NCBI GenBank assembly: GCA_964452465.1
Contig: CAYVMD010000006.1
Span: forward strand, 9,520 to 73,519
Reading direction: 5' to 3'
Length of the DNA: 64,000 bases
Source of the DNA: CAYVMD01 sp964452465
Lineage (GTDB): Bacteria; Armatimonadota; JACIXR01
In this document: piece by piece, positions 44,565 through 53,555 of the stretch
Layout: each line of letters opens with the position of its first letter
How positions within the stretch are numbered: the stretch's first letter is position 1
The notes under the pieces: generated by a model
What the model was told of the DNA's origin: nothing
What the model saw: the letters and a program-made list of their open reading frames with translations, nothing else
The model's database searches: none
Position numbers and translations under genes: made by a program

Positions 44565-45054
44565 CCTCTTCGAGATTCTTCCCGATAGATATTCTATTAT
44601 TCTCTATTATTCATCGATGATAAATGAACAAAGCCTTTCCGTATAGTTCGCCCTTTCCTTGAGCAATTCCCTCCCAAGATTTCCTAATAGGAAAATGGAA
44701 CGAAGGACAGGGGACAAAAGGCGGGAATCCCCCAAGTCACCTTGGATATCTCCCTCTTCACCTTTCCTCGGTTACGCGGGATTCCCCATTGCCACCTCCA
44801 TAGCCATAACTGCGGGATGTCTTCTCCTTTGGGAGGGACGTGCTTTCTCATCTTCTTGGGGGTGGGCTATCTGGTCAAATTCCCCGAGGCGGATCGCCTC
44901 AAGGAAGCGTTGAGGTGATTAGAGGAAGCATTCAAGAAAGTCAAACCGACGAATTACTCAAACTGCGGTTGCGAGTGCCACTGGAATTATTGAAGTTCCC
45001 TCTTTCCTTATGAAGATAAAATCTCTTCGAGGTCAATTTACGGTTAATCATGCT

Positions 45055-45108
45055 CGTCAAATTTGAGGAAACACGGGATTTGACGCATTGGGGGAAAAAC
45101 TTTACCCT
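45055..45108 (+). promoter_or_regulatory. lemA promoter with inverted repeat
   Basis: TTGACG (45080-45085) is a near-consensus -35, but the -10 at the 17-base spacing is weak (TACCCT, 45103-45108). CGTCAAAT (45055-45062) and ATTTGACG (45078-45085) form an 8-bp inverted repeat that overlaps the -35, a possible regulator site. Confidence 0.4.
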
Positions 45109-45132
45109 TTAGTGGAAAGGAGTGAGAAACGG

Positions 45133-45693
45133 ATGTCGTGGATTTGGGTTGCCGTTGTCCTGTTCGTTATCTTCATCCTGTGGCCTATATCCATCTACAA
45201 TGGGCTGGTGCGAAGGAGGGTTAGGGCAGATAACGCTTGGAGGCAGATAGATGTCCAACTCAAAAGAAGACACGACCTTATACCCAACCTCGTAGAGGCG
45301 GTTAAAGGCTACATGAAATATGAGAGGGAAACCCTGGAGCGGGTTATAGAAGCAAGGGGGAAAGCGGTCTCCGCTTCCACCATAGAGGAGAGCGGTAGAG
45401 CGGAAGGAGAGCTAACCCGCGCTCTCCGCCAACTATTCGCCCTTTTCGAGCGTTACCCCGACCTTAAAGCGAACCAGAATGTTATGCAACTTCAGGAGGA
45501 GTTGACGCACACGGAGAATAACATCGCCTTTTCCCGCCAATTTTATAACGATGTGGTGATGGATTACAATACCTCCATTCAGGTTTTCCCTAACTCCATC
45601 ATCGCTTCCCTCTTTAATTTCCAGCCCAAGCCCTTTTACCGATTGGAGGTAGAGGAAGAAACATCTGCCCCCCGCGTGGACCTCGGCATTTAA
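45133..45693 (+). CDS. LemA family protein
   Basis: A 186-residue protein: a short N-terminal outside segment, one membrane helix (IWVAVVLFVIFILWPISIYNGL), then the LemA coiled coil with RVRADNAWRQIDVQLKRRHDLIPNLVEAVKGYM and ending in NSIIASLFNFQPKPFY. The function is unknown but the gene often accompanies an HtpX-like protease, as here. The ATG at 45133 has AAAGGAGTGAG upstream; an earlier in-frame TTG gives an unsupported extension. Confidence 0.95.
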   Translation: MSWIWVAVVLFVIFILWPISIYNGLVRRRVRADNAWRQIDVQLKRRHDLIPNLVEAVKGYMKYERETLERVIEARGKAVSASTIEESGRAEGELTRALRQLFALFERYPDLKANQNVMQLQEELTHTENNIAFSRQFYNDVVMDYNTSIQVFPNSIIASLFNFQPKPFYRLEVEEETSAPRVDLGI

Positions 45694-45699
45694 CGGGTT

Positions 45700-46665
45700 A
45701 TGGGCATCACCTTTTACAGCCTTGCCGAACAGAATAGGCGTAAGACCTTTCTTTTGATATCCGTCCTCACCTTGCTCCTTTGTTTCTTGGGCTTTCTCGT
45801 TGATGCCTTTTATCTCGATTTCCCCCACCATTTTCCCTATCCCATCTTCTCCCTCATCGCCTTCCTCGTTGCCCTCACCCAGGCTCTCATCGCCTATTAT
45901 CAGGGGGACAGGATAGTGCTGTCCTCCCTTCGTGCCCGTCCAGCCAGCAGGGAGGTCCTCCAAGAGAGGATGCTTATAAATGTAGTGGAAGAGATGAGCA
46001 TAGCCTCGGGTCTTCCTATACCAAAGGTTTACATAATAGATAGCGAGATGCCCAATGCCTGTGCCACGGGGAGAACTCCCTCCAACGCCTCCATCTGCGT
46101 TACCTCGGGGTTATTGGACATGATGGATAGGGAGGAGCTCCAGGGGGTGATAGGGCACGAGATCGCCCATATAAGAAATAGGGATATATTGGTTATGACC
46201 GTTACCGCTGTTCTTTTGGGAACGATCGTTATCCTGGCTGACCTCGTGCGTCGATTTCCTCGTGCTGATAGGGAGAACTATGGAGTAGGCAGAGGGAAGG
46301 GTAGGGGATCTCCTATTCTCCTCGTTTTCCTCATAATCTTCGCCATACTCGCCCCCCTCATCGCTCGACTCATTTTCCTTGCCGTTTCCCGGAGCAGGGA
46401 ATACATTGCCGATGCCCATGGTGCTGAATTCACCCGCAATCCTCTTGGCTTAGCCCAGGCATTGGAAAAAATAGAGCGTTATCAGGCGAGCAGGATCCTC
46501 AAGGGAGTTCCTTCTATTTTAGCGAATCCTGCCCTTGCCCATCTTTTCATCGCCGATCCCCTAAACAGAGGGATAAACGAGAGGGAGGGGTTTTGGGCGA
46601 CCCTCTGGAGCACTCATCCTCCCATACTCCGACGCATCCAACTTTTGAAAGAAATGGCGGTTTGA
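45700..46665 (+). CDS. HtpX-like M48 membrane metalloprotease
   Basis: A 321-residue protein with four hydrophobic segments. The zinc site is HEIAH in GVIGHEIAHIRNRDILVMT, and the glutamate ligand is likely in SREYIADAHGAEFT. HtpX proteins cut misfolded membrane proteins. It starts six bases after lemA, the usual pair. Confidence 0.92.
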   Translation: MGITFYSLAEQNRRKTFLLISVLTLLLCFLGFLVDAFYLDFPHHFPYPIFSLIAFLVALTQALIAYYQGDRIVLSSLRARPASREVLQERMLINVVEEMSIASGLPIPKVYIIDSEMPNACATGRTPSNASICVTSGLLDMMDREELQGVIGHEIAHIRNRDILVMTVTAVLLGTIVILADLVRRFPRADRENYGVGRGKGRGSPILLVFLIIFAILAPLIARLIFLAVSRSREYIADAHGAEFTRNPLGLAQALEKIERYQASRILKGVPSILANPALAHLFIADPLNRGINEREGFWATLWSTHPPILRRIQLLKEMAV

Positions 46666-46676
46666 GGACTTTTTAT

Positions 46677-46711
46677 TTGACGAATTCGCATATGTTGTTA
46701 GAATTACTAAC
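46677..46711 (+). promoter_or_regulatory. Promoter of the ABC-DUF1854 gene with a palindrome
   Basis: TTGACG (46677-46682) and TAGAAT (46699-46704) are 16 bases apart. GTTAG-AATTA-CTAAC (46697-46711) is a perfect 5-bp inverted repeat across the -10 box, a possible operator. Confidence 0.5.
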
Positions 46712-46744
46712 TTGCTAATAAGAAAGCCGGAGGTGAAAGAAAGG

Positions 46745-49486
46745 ATGGTGAATTTAGAAGAACCACCATTACATCTCCTAAGCGAAACGAAAGAGCGCTT
46801 GGGGGAGGAAGAAATTAAGTTGCTTCTTGCTTCGGACCTGGGGGAAGAAGATGGAACAACCGATTATCTTGCCATTACTAAATCTCGACTTGCTGTAATC
46901 TCCGCTTCTCCCGATGGCAGTAGAACGAAGTATATATTCGATCTCAAAGATATAGAGGATGTAAGATCGACCCCCCTCGTCGGGTGCGGAGCTTTGGAGG
47001 CGAGGATCAATGGGGAATGGGTGAGGCTCCTTCGCTATTCCAATGTTCTTGCTCCTCAATTTGCCCTTGCCTCCAAAAACATAATGAACTTGAAGGAAGG
47101 GCGGGAGGAATTAGAGGAGGATAAAGAAATAAGGAGATGCCCCAAATGCAATATGCCCCTTCCTTCGGGTTCCCAGGTTTGTCCCAGATGTCTTCCCAAG
47201 GGTAAAGTTCTTCGGCGTCTCCTTTCCTATGCCAAACCGTATAAGTGGGTCCTTGCTCTTGCAGGAGCCCTCGTTCTAATAGACACCGCTCTTAACCTGG
47301 TTCCCCTTTATATCAATCGATACCTTGTGGATAACATCCTCATCCCCCGCAAGGAAGGGTGGGTGCTGGGGATCATGATCCTCGCTTGGCTACTCATAAG
47401 GGTGGTGAGCACGGGGATAGTGATTTCGAGGGGAAGGTTGACCGCAAAGACGGGGCAAAGGATGATGTATGACCTCCGCACTGCCCTTTATCGAACCCTC
47501 CAGCGGCTCTCGGTCACTTTCTATGATAAATACCCCACGGGTTCCCTTATCTCCCGTATCACCCAGGACATAAGCTCCCTCCAGGGGTTCCTTGCCCACG
47601 ATATACATTTCTTTGCTGCTAACATCCTTCTCCTCATAGGTATAAGTGCGGTCCTCATCCAGATGAATTGGGAACTCGCTCTCCTTACCCTTCTCCCAGC
47701 CCCCCTTATCATCTTCTTCGTCTCCTCCGTGTGGCGTTATATCTATCTCAATTATCGCAGGCTTTGGCATAGATGGAGCAGGTTCGTGGCTATCCTCAGT
47801 GATTCCCTCTCGGGAGTGCGAGTAATAAAGGCATTCGCCCAGGAGGATAAGGAGGCGCAAAGGTTCGACAAAAGGGCAACCGCACTTTGGGAGGCAGGTG
47901 TAAGGGCAGAGTTGCTCAACGCTACTTTCGCTCCCGTCCTTTCCTTGCTCATAGGCTCTACCTCCTTCATTATTTGGTACTTCGGAGGTAAGGAAGTTGT
48001 GGGTGGGGCGATGACTACGGGGACCCTTTTTGCTTTTCTCTCCGCCCTTGGCATGCTCTTTGGTCCCATCCAGGTAGTCCTTCAGATGAGCACGAGCATC
48101 GCCAATGCTCTTGCTGCCTCCGAGAGGGTCTTCGAGATAATGGATGCGGAGACGGAGGAGGTTGAGGAGGGCGGACCGAAGATCTCGATGCCTTATGTCT
48201 ACGGCAATGTGGAGTTCCGGAATGTTACCTTCGGCTACGATAAGTACCAACCCATTCTCCACAATATCAATCTGAAAGTAAGGGCGGGAGAAATGGTGGG
48301 GATAGTGGGGCCGAGCGGAGCGGGGAAGACCACCATCATCAACCTCATCTGTAGATTTTATCTTCCCACCGAAGGGGAAATCCTGATCGACGGTGTGAAC
48401 ATCAAGGATATAAACATCGAGGATTTAAGGAAACAAATTGGATTGGTTCCCCAGGAGCCCTTCCTCTTCCACAGCACCATAGCGGATAACATCGCCTATG
48501 CTAAGGAAGGCGCCAACAAAAAGGAAATCATAAGGTGTGCTAAAGCGGCTAACGCTCATGATTTTATCCTTTTCTACCCCGATGGCTACGATACCATGGT
48601 GGGGGAAAGGGGGACCCGCCTCTCAGGTGGTCAAAGGCAAAGGGTTGCAATAGCCCGTGCCCTTCTCCATAATCCCCGCATCCTCATCCTCGATGAGGCG
48701 ACTTCCTCCGTGGACACGGAAGCGGAGAAGCAGATCCAAGAAGCGCTTACGAGATTGGTGAGGGGGAGGACCACTTTTGCCATTGCCCACCGCTTATCCA
48801 CCTTGAGGATAGCTGACCGTATAGTCGTCCTCAAGAACGGGAGAATTGTGGAGGAAGGAAGAAGTGAGGAGCTTCTTTCCTATGATAGTGAATACAAGAG
48901 GCTCGTGGAGCTCCAAGCGGGTCCCATCACCTCTCCGGATCAGTGGACGATTAAAAGGGAGGAAGTGGAGGAAATGGACATCGGTCCCCTTTTCCTTCCT
49001 CCTTCCTCGGTTAGATTCGAAAGAACGGAGGGAAATGTGCTGAAGCTCTGGGTAGAGGGAGTAGGTGAATTTCGCAAGGTCTCCCTCCGCAGGCTCTTCC
49101 CTCTTACCGACCCCGATCATTATATAAGCGTCCTTAACACTGACTATCGGGAAGTGGATACCCATCAGGAGATAGGCGTTATAGTGGATCTCTCCCTTCT
49201 TCCCGAGGATTCTCGACGCTTGGTAGAGCAGGAACTCCAACGCACCTACTTCATAGCCCAGGTTAAGAGGATAATTTCCCTTAAGGAGCTCTACGGTTTC
49301 ACCGAATGGGTTGTGGAAACCGACAAAGGGCAAAGGAAGTTCCTCACATGGGGGCTCCACCACAGCGTAATAGATATGGGGGGAAGAAGGTTGATAATAG
49401 TCGATGTGGATGACATTTACTACGAGATAAAGGACTGGGCGCTCCTCGATCCTAAAAGCATTGCTTTCCTGAGGAGAATCCTCTAA
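46745..49486 (+). CDS. Multi-domain ABC exporter with PH-like, zinc-ribbon and DUF1854 parts
   Basis: A 913-residue protein. Residues about 1-115 form a PH-like beta domain (TTDYLAITKSRLAVISAS, KYIFDLKDIEDV). A zinc ribbon CPKCNMPLPSGSQVCPRC follows, then a six-helix ABC permease (about 155-440) and ATPase (Walker A GPSGAGKTT, LSGGQ, ILDEATSSVD, AHRLSTLRIAD). The C-terminal 150 residues (VSLRRLFPLTDPDHYISV to the end) match DUF1854. DUF1854 has been noted with a cyanophycin-metabolism-associated ABC transporter; no cyanophycin genes are here. The start at 46745 has GGAGGTG upstream. Confidence 0.85.
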   Translation: MVNLEEPPLHLLSETKERLGEEEIKLLLASDLGEEDGTTDYLAITKSRLAVISASPDGSRTKYIFDLKDIEDVRSTPLVGCGALEARINGEWVRLLRYSNVLAPQFALASKNIMNLKEGREELEEDKEIRRCPKCNMPLPSGSQVCPRCLPKGKVLRRLLSYAKPYKWVLALAGALVLIDTALNLVPLYINRYLVDNILIPRKEGWVLGIMILAWLLIRVVSTGIVISRGRLTAKTGQRMMYDLRTALYRTLQRLSVTFYDKYPTGSLISRITQDISSLQGFLAHDIHFFAANILLLIGISAVLIQMNWELALLTLLPAPLIIFFVSSVWRYIYLNYRRLWHRWSRFVAILSDSLSGVRVIKAFAQEDKEAQRFDKRATALWEAGVRAELLNATFAPVLSLLIGSTSFIIWYFGGKEVVGGAMTTGTLFAFLSALGMLFGPIQVVLQMSTSIANALAASERVFEIMDAETEEVEEGGPKISMPYVYGNVEFRNVTFGYDKYQPILHNINLKVRAGEMVGIVGPSGAGKTTIINLICRFYLPTEGEILIDGVNIKDINIEDLRKQIGLVPQEPFLFHSTIADNIAYAKEGANKKEIIRCAKAANAHDFILFYPDGYDTMVGERGTRLSGGQRQRVAIARALLHNPRILILDEATSSVDTEAEKQIQEALTRLVRGRTTFAIAHRLSTLRIADRIVVLKNGRIVEEGRSEELLSYDSEYKRLVELQAGPITSPDQWTIKREEVEEMDIGPLFLPPSSVRFERTEGNVLKLWVEGVGEFRKVSLRRLFPLTDPDHYISVLNTDYREVDTHQEIGVIVDLSLLPEDSRRLVEQELQRTYFIAQVKRIISLKELYGFTEWVVETDKGQRKFLTWGLHHSVIDMGGRRLIIVDVDDIYYEIKDWALLDPKSIAFLRRIL

Positions 49487-49496
49487 AATGGATTAA

Positions 49497-50156
49497 ATGC
49501 CCCCAGATGCAACCCAGCGAGGATTATTCATCGCCATAGAAGGAGGGGAGGGCGTTGGTAAATCCACTCAAGCCCGCCTCCTTTATGAACATCTGAGGCA
49601 ACGTTTCCCAACCGTCCTCACCAAGGAGCCCGCAGGCACTAAACTGGGCGAGAGGATAAAAGATATCCTCTACGAGCCCTCCTTATATCCTCTTCACCCC
49701 CTCGCTGAACTTTTCCTCTTCTTATCCGCTCGAGCCCAACATATTCAAGAGGTGATAAAACCTGCCCTCTCGGAAGGGAGGATCGTGATATCCGATAGAT
49801 TCGCCCTTTCCTCCCTCGCTTATCAAGGCTTTGGGAGGGGTGTTCCCCTCGAGGTAATAGAGGAACTAAACGCCTTGGCTTGTGAGGGCATCTCCCCCGA
49901 TCTCGTTATTTATATAGACCTTCCTCCCGAAGAAGGCGTAAAACGCCATCCACCCAACACCTTTCATACTGAAGACCTCCTCTTCCATAGAAAGGTAAGG
50001 GAAGGCTTCCTCCACTATGCTCGCCTTTGCCCCCAAACGATAAAAGTGGTTAGAGGGGAAAGGTCCATAGAGGAGATACACGAGGAGATAAAGGGTTTTG
50101 TGGAGGACTTGATAAGGAGGTGGAAAGATGAAGCTCCTCATAACTGTGGTCCATAA
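49497..50156 (+). CDS. tmk: Thymidylate kinase
   Basis: Phosphorylates dTMP to dTDP. The 219-residue protein has the P-loop GGEGVGKST, the KEPAGTKLGERIK stretch, the DR motif in ISDRFALSSLAYQG and the LID region GVKRHPPNTFH. It is normal length. The tmk-darA-holB order is the one known from Bacillus-like genomes. Confidence 0.94.
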   Translation: MPPDATQRGLFIAIEGGEGVGKSTQARLLYEHLRQRFPTVLTKEPAGTKLGERIKDILYEPSLYPLHPLAELFLFLSARAQHIQEVIKPALSEGRIVISDRFALSSLAYQGFGRGVPLEVIEELNALACEGISPDLVIYIDLPPEEGVKRHPPNTFHTEDLLFHRKVREGFLHYARLCPQTIKVVRGERSIEEIHEEIKGFVEDLIRRWKDEAPHNCGP

Positions 50157-50460
50157 CAGGGATAAGAACGCGCTTTCTTCCGCCCTTCTATCCGCTGGTT
50201 ACCGTTTCACGGAGGTAGCCTCTACGGGTGGGCTCCTTAGGGAAGGAAACACGACTTTCTTAATCGGAGTGGAGGAGGAAGACCTGCAAAATGTCCTCTC
50301 CATAGTGGAGAAGAACTGTAAGACGAGGGAGCAATTCATCACCTCTCGTCCCCTCACCATAAGCGATCCTTCTGCTTGGACCCTGCCTATCCCCGTGAAG
50401 ATTCAGGTGGGAGGAGCGGTGGTCTTCGTCATAGATGTAGAATCCTTCCACAGGTTCTAA
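50128..50460 (+). CDS. darA: Cyclic-di-AMP receptor, PII-like (DarA/PstA)
   Basis: A 110-residue PII-like protein. The start KLLITVVHNRD, the T-loop with FTEVASTGGLLREGNTTFLIGVEE and the C-terminal VGGAVVFVIDVESFHRF match DarA/PstA, a trimeric cyclic-di-AMP binder of unknown downstream role. The cyclase cdaA lies 7.4 kb downstream. It overlaps tmk by 29 bases. Confidence 0.9.
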   Translation: MKLLITVVHNRDKNALSSALLSAGYRFTEVASTGGLLREGNTTFLIGVEEEDLQNVLSIVEKNCKTREQFITSRPLTISDPSAWTLPIPVKIQVGGAVVFVIDVESFHRF

Positions 50461-50461
50461 C

Positions 50462-51493
50462 ATGTCCTTTAGGGACATAATAGGACAGGAACAGGTCATA
50501 GAGATTCTCAAATCCTATGCTAAAGGAGGGAAGATCCCCCACGCCTATCTCTTCGTTGGTCCCAAGGGAGTTGGGAAGACCACTTGCGCCTTAAACTTCG
50601 CCAAATTGCTCAATTGTTCCCATGTCGCGCCTGATATGGAACCCTGTGATTCTTGTTCTTCCTGTGTTGCTATTGATGAAGGTTATCATCCCGACCTCTA
50701 TTTCCTTTCTCCATCCGAGGAGGGAAGGGAAATAGGTATAGATGAGGTTAGGAATTGGCGTCAATCGGCCCAGATGTCCTCAGCTTGGGGGAGGTGGAAG
50801 ATATTCATAGTGGAATCCGCCGAGCTTTTAACCCCTGAAGCAGAGGATGCCCTCCTTAAGATCCTGGAGGAACCTCCCCCCAACTCCCTCTTCATCCTCC
50901 TCTCCACTTCTCTAAACGATGTCGCCCCCACCATCGCCTCTCGGTGCCACCTCCTGCGTTTTAAACCGGTAAAAATAGAGGAGGTGGCTCAGTTTCTGGA
51001 GAGGAGGTTCCCTTCCCTTTCTGCTCCCCAAGTCCTTGCTAACCTTTCGGAAGGACGCGTTGGGCTTGCCATCAGGCTCGCCGAGGATCAGCAGGTCTTT
51101 CATTCCACGCGGAACACCCTCTTTTCCCTTTTCCTAAATCTTCCCACCCATCCCTTCTACGCTTTGCGCGCTACCCAAAGGTTTCTCTCCCTCCCCGCCC
51201 CCTATCAAGAGGAAAAGGAGAAAGCGCAGTTTCTCCTTCTCCTTTCCTCTACGATCTTCCGAGATCTTCTTTCGCTTTACCTAACTGGAGACCCCTCTTT
51301 CCTCATCAATGTAGATAAGGAAGAGGTTCTCCTTCAGCATTATCAACGCTATTCCCTTTCCTATCTCCTCTTCGCCCTGAACACCCTCCAGAGGACTTAC
51401 TACCTCCTCTCTCCTCATCTCACCACCAACCTGCGCCTCGCTCTGGAGGTTATGTTCCTGGACCTAATAGAGGGGAAGGAAAAGTACTCCTAA
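50462..51493 (+). CDS. holB: DNA polymerase III delta' subunit
   Basis: Clamp-loader subunit of 343 residues. It has the N-terminal FRDIIGQEQVIEIL, Walker A GPKGVGKTT, zinc-site cysteines CSHVAPDMEPCDSCSSC and ASRCHLLRF. Delta' is usually ATP-inactive in E. coli, but the P-loop Lys is kept here, as in other bacteria. The gene follows darA by one base and converges with the oxidoreductase gene with a 4-base overlap. Confidence 0.93.
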   Translation: MSFRDIIGQEQVIEILKSYAKGGKIPHAYLFVGPKGVGKTTCALNFAKLLNCSHVAPDMEPCDSCSSCVAIDEGYHPDLYFLSPSEEGREIGIDEVRNWRQSAQMSSAWGRWKIFIVESAELLTPEAEDALLKILEEPPPNSLFILLSTSLNDVAPTIASRCHLLRFKPVKIEEVAQFLERRFPSLSAPQVLANLSEGRVGLAIRLAEDQQVFHSTRNTLFSLFLNLPTHPFYALRATQRFLSLPAPYQEEKEKAQFLLLLSSTIFRDLLSLYLTGDPSFLINVDKEEVLLQHYQRYSLSYLLFALNTLQRTYYLLSPHLTTNLRLALEVMFLDLIEGKEKYS

Positions 51494-52524
51494 AGTTCCA
51501 CCTCCTTATGTTTGCATGCCGATTCGTAGATGCCGTTTAAGATTTTCTGGATCTTTATCGCTTCCTCTATGTTTGGTATCGGCTCCTTGTCCTCTAAGAT
51601 GCATTCGACGAAGTGATTTATCTCCTCGTAGAAGGCATCAACTCGAGGGAGGCGGGGCACTATATCCACGGGTTGCCCTCCCATGTCGGTGAACAGCCTG
51701 AGGGGGGACCATTCCGCTCCTCCCTTAGTGCCTTGGATGGCAGCTCCTAAGCGATCGCTTTCAATATGGGAGGCCCAGCTGACCTGCAGCAATATGGAAG
51801 CGCCGTTCTGGAACCTTATGAAAGCGTTAGCCAGGTCCTCCACATTGAAAACCCCTCCCGGCTCGGGTATGCCCCATCCTCCCACACCTTCACCGTAGGG
51901 ACCGAACTTGGCGTAGGTCTCGGCGCTTATGCTCTTCACCTCGGGATAGCCCATGATATAAAGTAGGAGATCAAGGATGTGAACCCCTATATCAATGACC
52001 GGTCCACCGCCAGATCTCTCCAATTGGGTAAACCATCCTCCCATGCCTGGGATGCCCTTGCGCCTCTGCCACAATCCTATGGCGGAGTAGATTTCGCCGA
52101 AGAATCCCTGGGTCGCCAATTCCTTGAGGTATCTTCCTTCGGCGCTGAACCTCTGCACGAGGGCGGTCATGTATTTCTTCCCCGTTTTGAGCACCGCTTC
52201 CTTCATCTTCTCCACTTCTTGAACATTCCTGGCTGGGGGTTTCTCGCAGAGGACATGCTTCCCTGCCTCCAGGGCGGCGACGGTCACCGGCATATGGAGA
52301 TCGTTGGGAGTGCAGACGGATACCGCGTCTAATTCCTCCATCTCCAGCATATCCTTGTAATCGGTGAAGGTGTGGGGCACCTCGTATTCCTTGGCTAAAC
52401 GCTTCAGGAGATCCTCGCGCACATCGCAGAGGGCTAATACCTCCACCTTGGGGTGCTTCTTGTAAGCGTCAAGGTGAACTCGTCCTATGCCTAAGCCGAC
52501 TATACCGACTCTTACTTTATCCAT
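51490..52524 (-). CDS. Gfo/Idh/MocA-family oxidoreductase
   Basis: A 344-residue NAD(P)-dependent sugar or inositol dehydrogenase. The Rossmann motif is GIVGLGIGRVHLDAY, the catalytic-region CEKPPARN has the Lys of the EKP motif, and GGGPVIDIGVHILDLLLYIMG is a family signature. Substrate unknown. It is cotranscribed with the sugar-isomerase-like gene, a frequent pair in inositol or rare-sugar breakdown. Confidence 0.9.
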   Translation of the reverse strand: MDKVRVGIVGLGIGRVHLDAYKKHPKVEVLALCDVREDLLKRLAKEYEVPHTFTDYKDMLEMEELDAVSVCTPNDLHMPVTVAALEAGKHVLCEKPPARNVQEVEKMKEAVLKTGKKYMTALVQRFSAEGRYLKELATQGFFGEIYSAIGLWQRRKGIPGMGGWFTQLERSGGGPVIDIGVHILDLLLYIMGYPEVKSISAETYAKFGPYGEGVGGWGIPEPGGVFNVEDLANAFIRFQNGASILLQVSWASHIESDRLGAAIQGTKGGAEWSPLRLFTDMGGQPVDIVPRLPRVDAFYEEINHFVECILEDKEPIPNIEEAIKIQKILNGIYESACKHKEVEL

Positions 52525-52549
52525 TTAAATTTTCACCTCCGAGGGATTT

Positions 52550-53401
52550 TTATATCACGAATTGGGAAAGATGCTTAAGCCCCAGGAGCAGACCCTCCTT
52601 GAATCGCGGTCCATGGAACACGGGGTCCTCATGCTCTATGTCGAGGTTCCCCTCGTAACCGACATCGAGGAGGGCTGAGACCACCGCCTGCCAATCCACC
52701 TCACCCCATCCGGGGATCCTATACCTCCACCAGCCCGAGCCGTAGATGGTCGCTTTGCCCAATTTGCTGTAGAAGATTTCTGTATCCTTGGCATGCACAT
52801 GGAAGATCCTGTCCCCGAAATCCCTTATCGCTTGGATATAATCCGCTTGGAGCCAGAGGAGGTGGGAGGGGTCGTATTCCAGCCCAAGGTAGGGGGAGTC
52901 GACGGCAGAGAAGATCATCTCCCAAGCCTCGGGAGTGAAGGCGATGTTGACGCCACGGAAGGGGTGCCCTCCCATCATTGGGCAGTTTTCCAGGGCGATC
53001 TTCACATTTCTCTTCTCCGCTTTCTCAACATAGGGAAGGAATACCTCCTTGAAGATGGGGATGTTATCCTCAATGGATAGGTCGGGGACCCTACCAGCGA
53101 AGGTGCAAACGACGCGCACATCCATTTCGGCGGCGACATCCAAGAGCTTGAGGAAATATTGGTTGATCCTCTTTCGCCTCTCCTCCTCGGGATCGAGGTG
53201 GTTGGTGTAGAAGCCCAGGGCAGAGATCTGGATGTTGTATTTGTCGCAGATGCGTCGAACCTCGTCTATGTCCCTGCTGGTGAGCTTCTCCGCATCCAAA
53301 GCGGAACCAGGTCCTGCGCCCAGCTCCAAACTACCGAAGCCCACTTCGCTCGCCCAACGCACGATCTCTTCGTTGTAATCGGTGAGGAACCCTATGCGCA
53401 T
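52550..53401 (-). CDS. Sugar phosphate isomerase/epimerase-like TIM barrel
   Basis: A 283-residue xylose-isomerase-like barrel. Metal-binding candidates are in KIALENCPMMGGH, GLEYDPSHLLWLQ, IFHVHAKDTE and NLDIEHEDPV. Members isomerise or epimerise sugars or inosose. It comes first in the two-gene operon with the oxidoreductase. The SD is AAGGAGGG. Confidence 0.88.
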   Translation of the reverse strand: MRIGFLTDYNEEIVRWASEVGFGSLELGAGPGSALDAEKLTSRDIDEVRRICDKYNIQISALGFYTNHLDPEEERRKRINQYFLKLLDVAAEMDVRVVCTFAGRVPDLSIEDNIPIFKEVFLPYVEKAEKRNVKIALENCPMMGGHPFRGVNIAFTPEAWEMIFSAVDSPYLGLEYDPSHLLWLQADYIQAIRDFGDRIFHVHAKDTEIFYSKLGKATIYGSGWWRYRIPGWGEVDWQAVVSALLDVGYEGNLDIEHEDPVFHGPRFKEGLLLGLKHLSQFVI

Positions 53402-53508
53402 AACAGATTCCCTCCTTTCAAAGTTTTTAGGAGTATAAACTTCCCCATACTTTCCGTCTATACCCTTTTGATCAGGAGGGGGAATTTTCCTTAATTCTCC
53501 TGTTGTGG

Positions 53509-53514
53509 TATAAT
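53509..53514 (+). promoter_or_regulatory. Extended -10 promoter of the beta-lactamase-fold gene
   Basis: TGGTATAAT has a perfect TATAAT (53509-53514) with the TG of an extended -10, 42 bases before the ATG. The -35 is poor, as is usual for extended -10 promoters. Confidence 0.55.
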
Positions 53515-53555
53515 ATTATCAAGCAATTAATCCTTCCTCAAAAGGAGGAATGGAA

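Larger units (their letters stand above)
44541..45132. other. 592-bp intergenic region with promoters and a possible gene remnant
   Basis: This divergent spacer holds the lipoprotein promoter (TATAAT on the minus strand at 44559-44564), an AT-rich stretch with repeated TATTCTATTATTCTC, and the lemA promoter near 45080. Between about 44740 and 44918 two frames look protein-like: a hydrophobic stretch GYAGFPIATSIAITAGCLLL and, shifted by one frame, FLIFLGVGYLVKFPEADR before TGA 44918. There is no good ribosome site. It could be the decayed end of a membrane protein gene. Confidence 0.4.

Noticed and set aside
47390..48262. 290-residue open frame on the minus strand
   Set aside because: It is the complement of the ABC exporter permease/ATPase region and has low-complexity, charged sequence without a domain.
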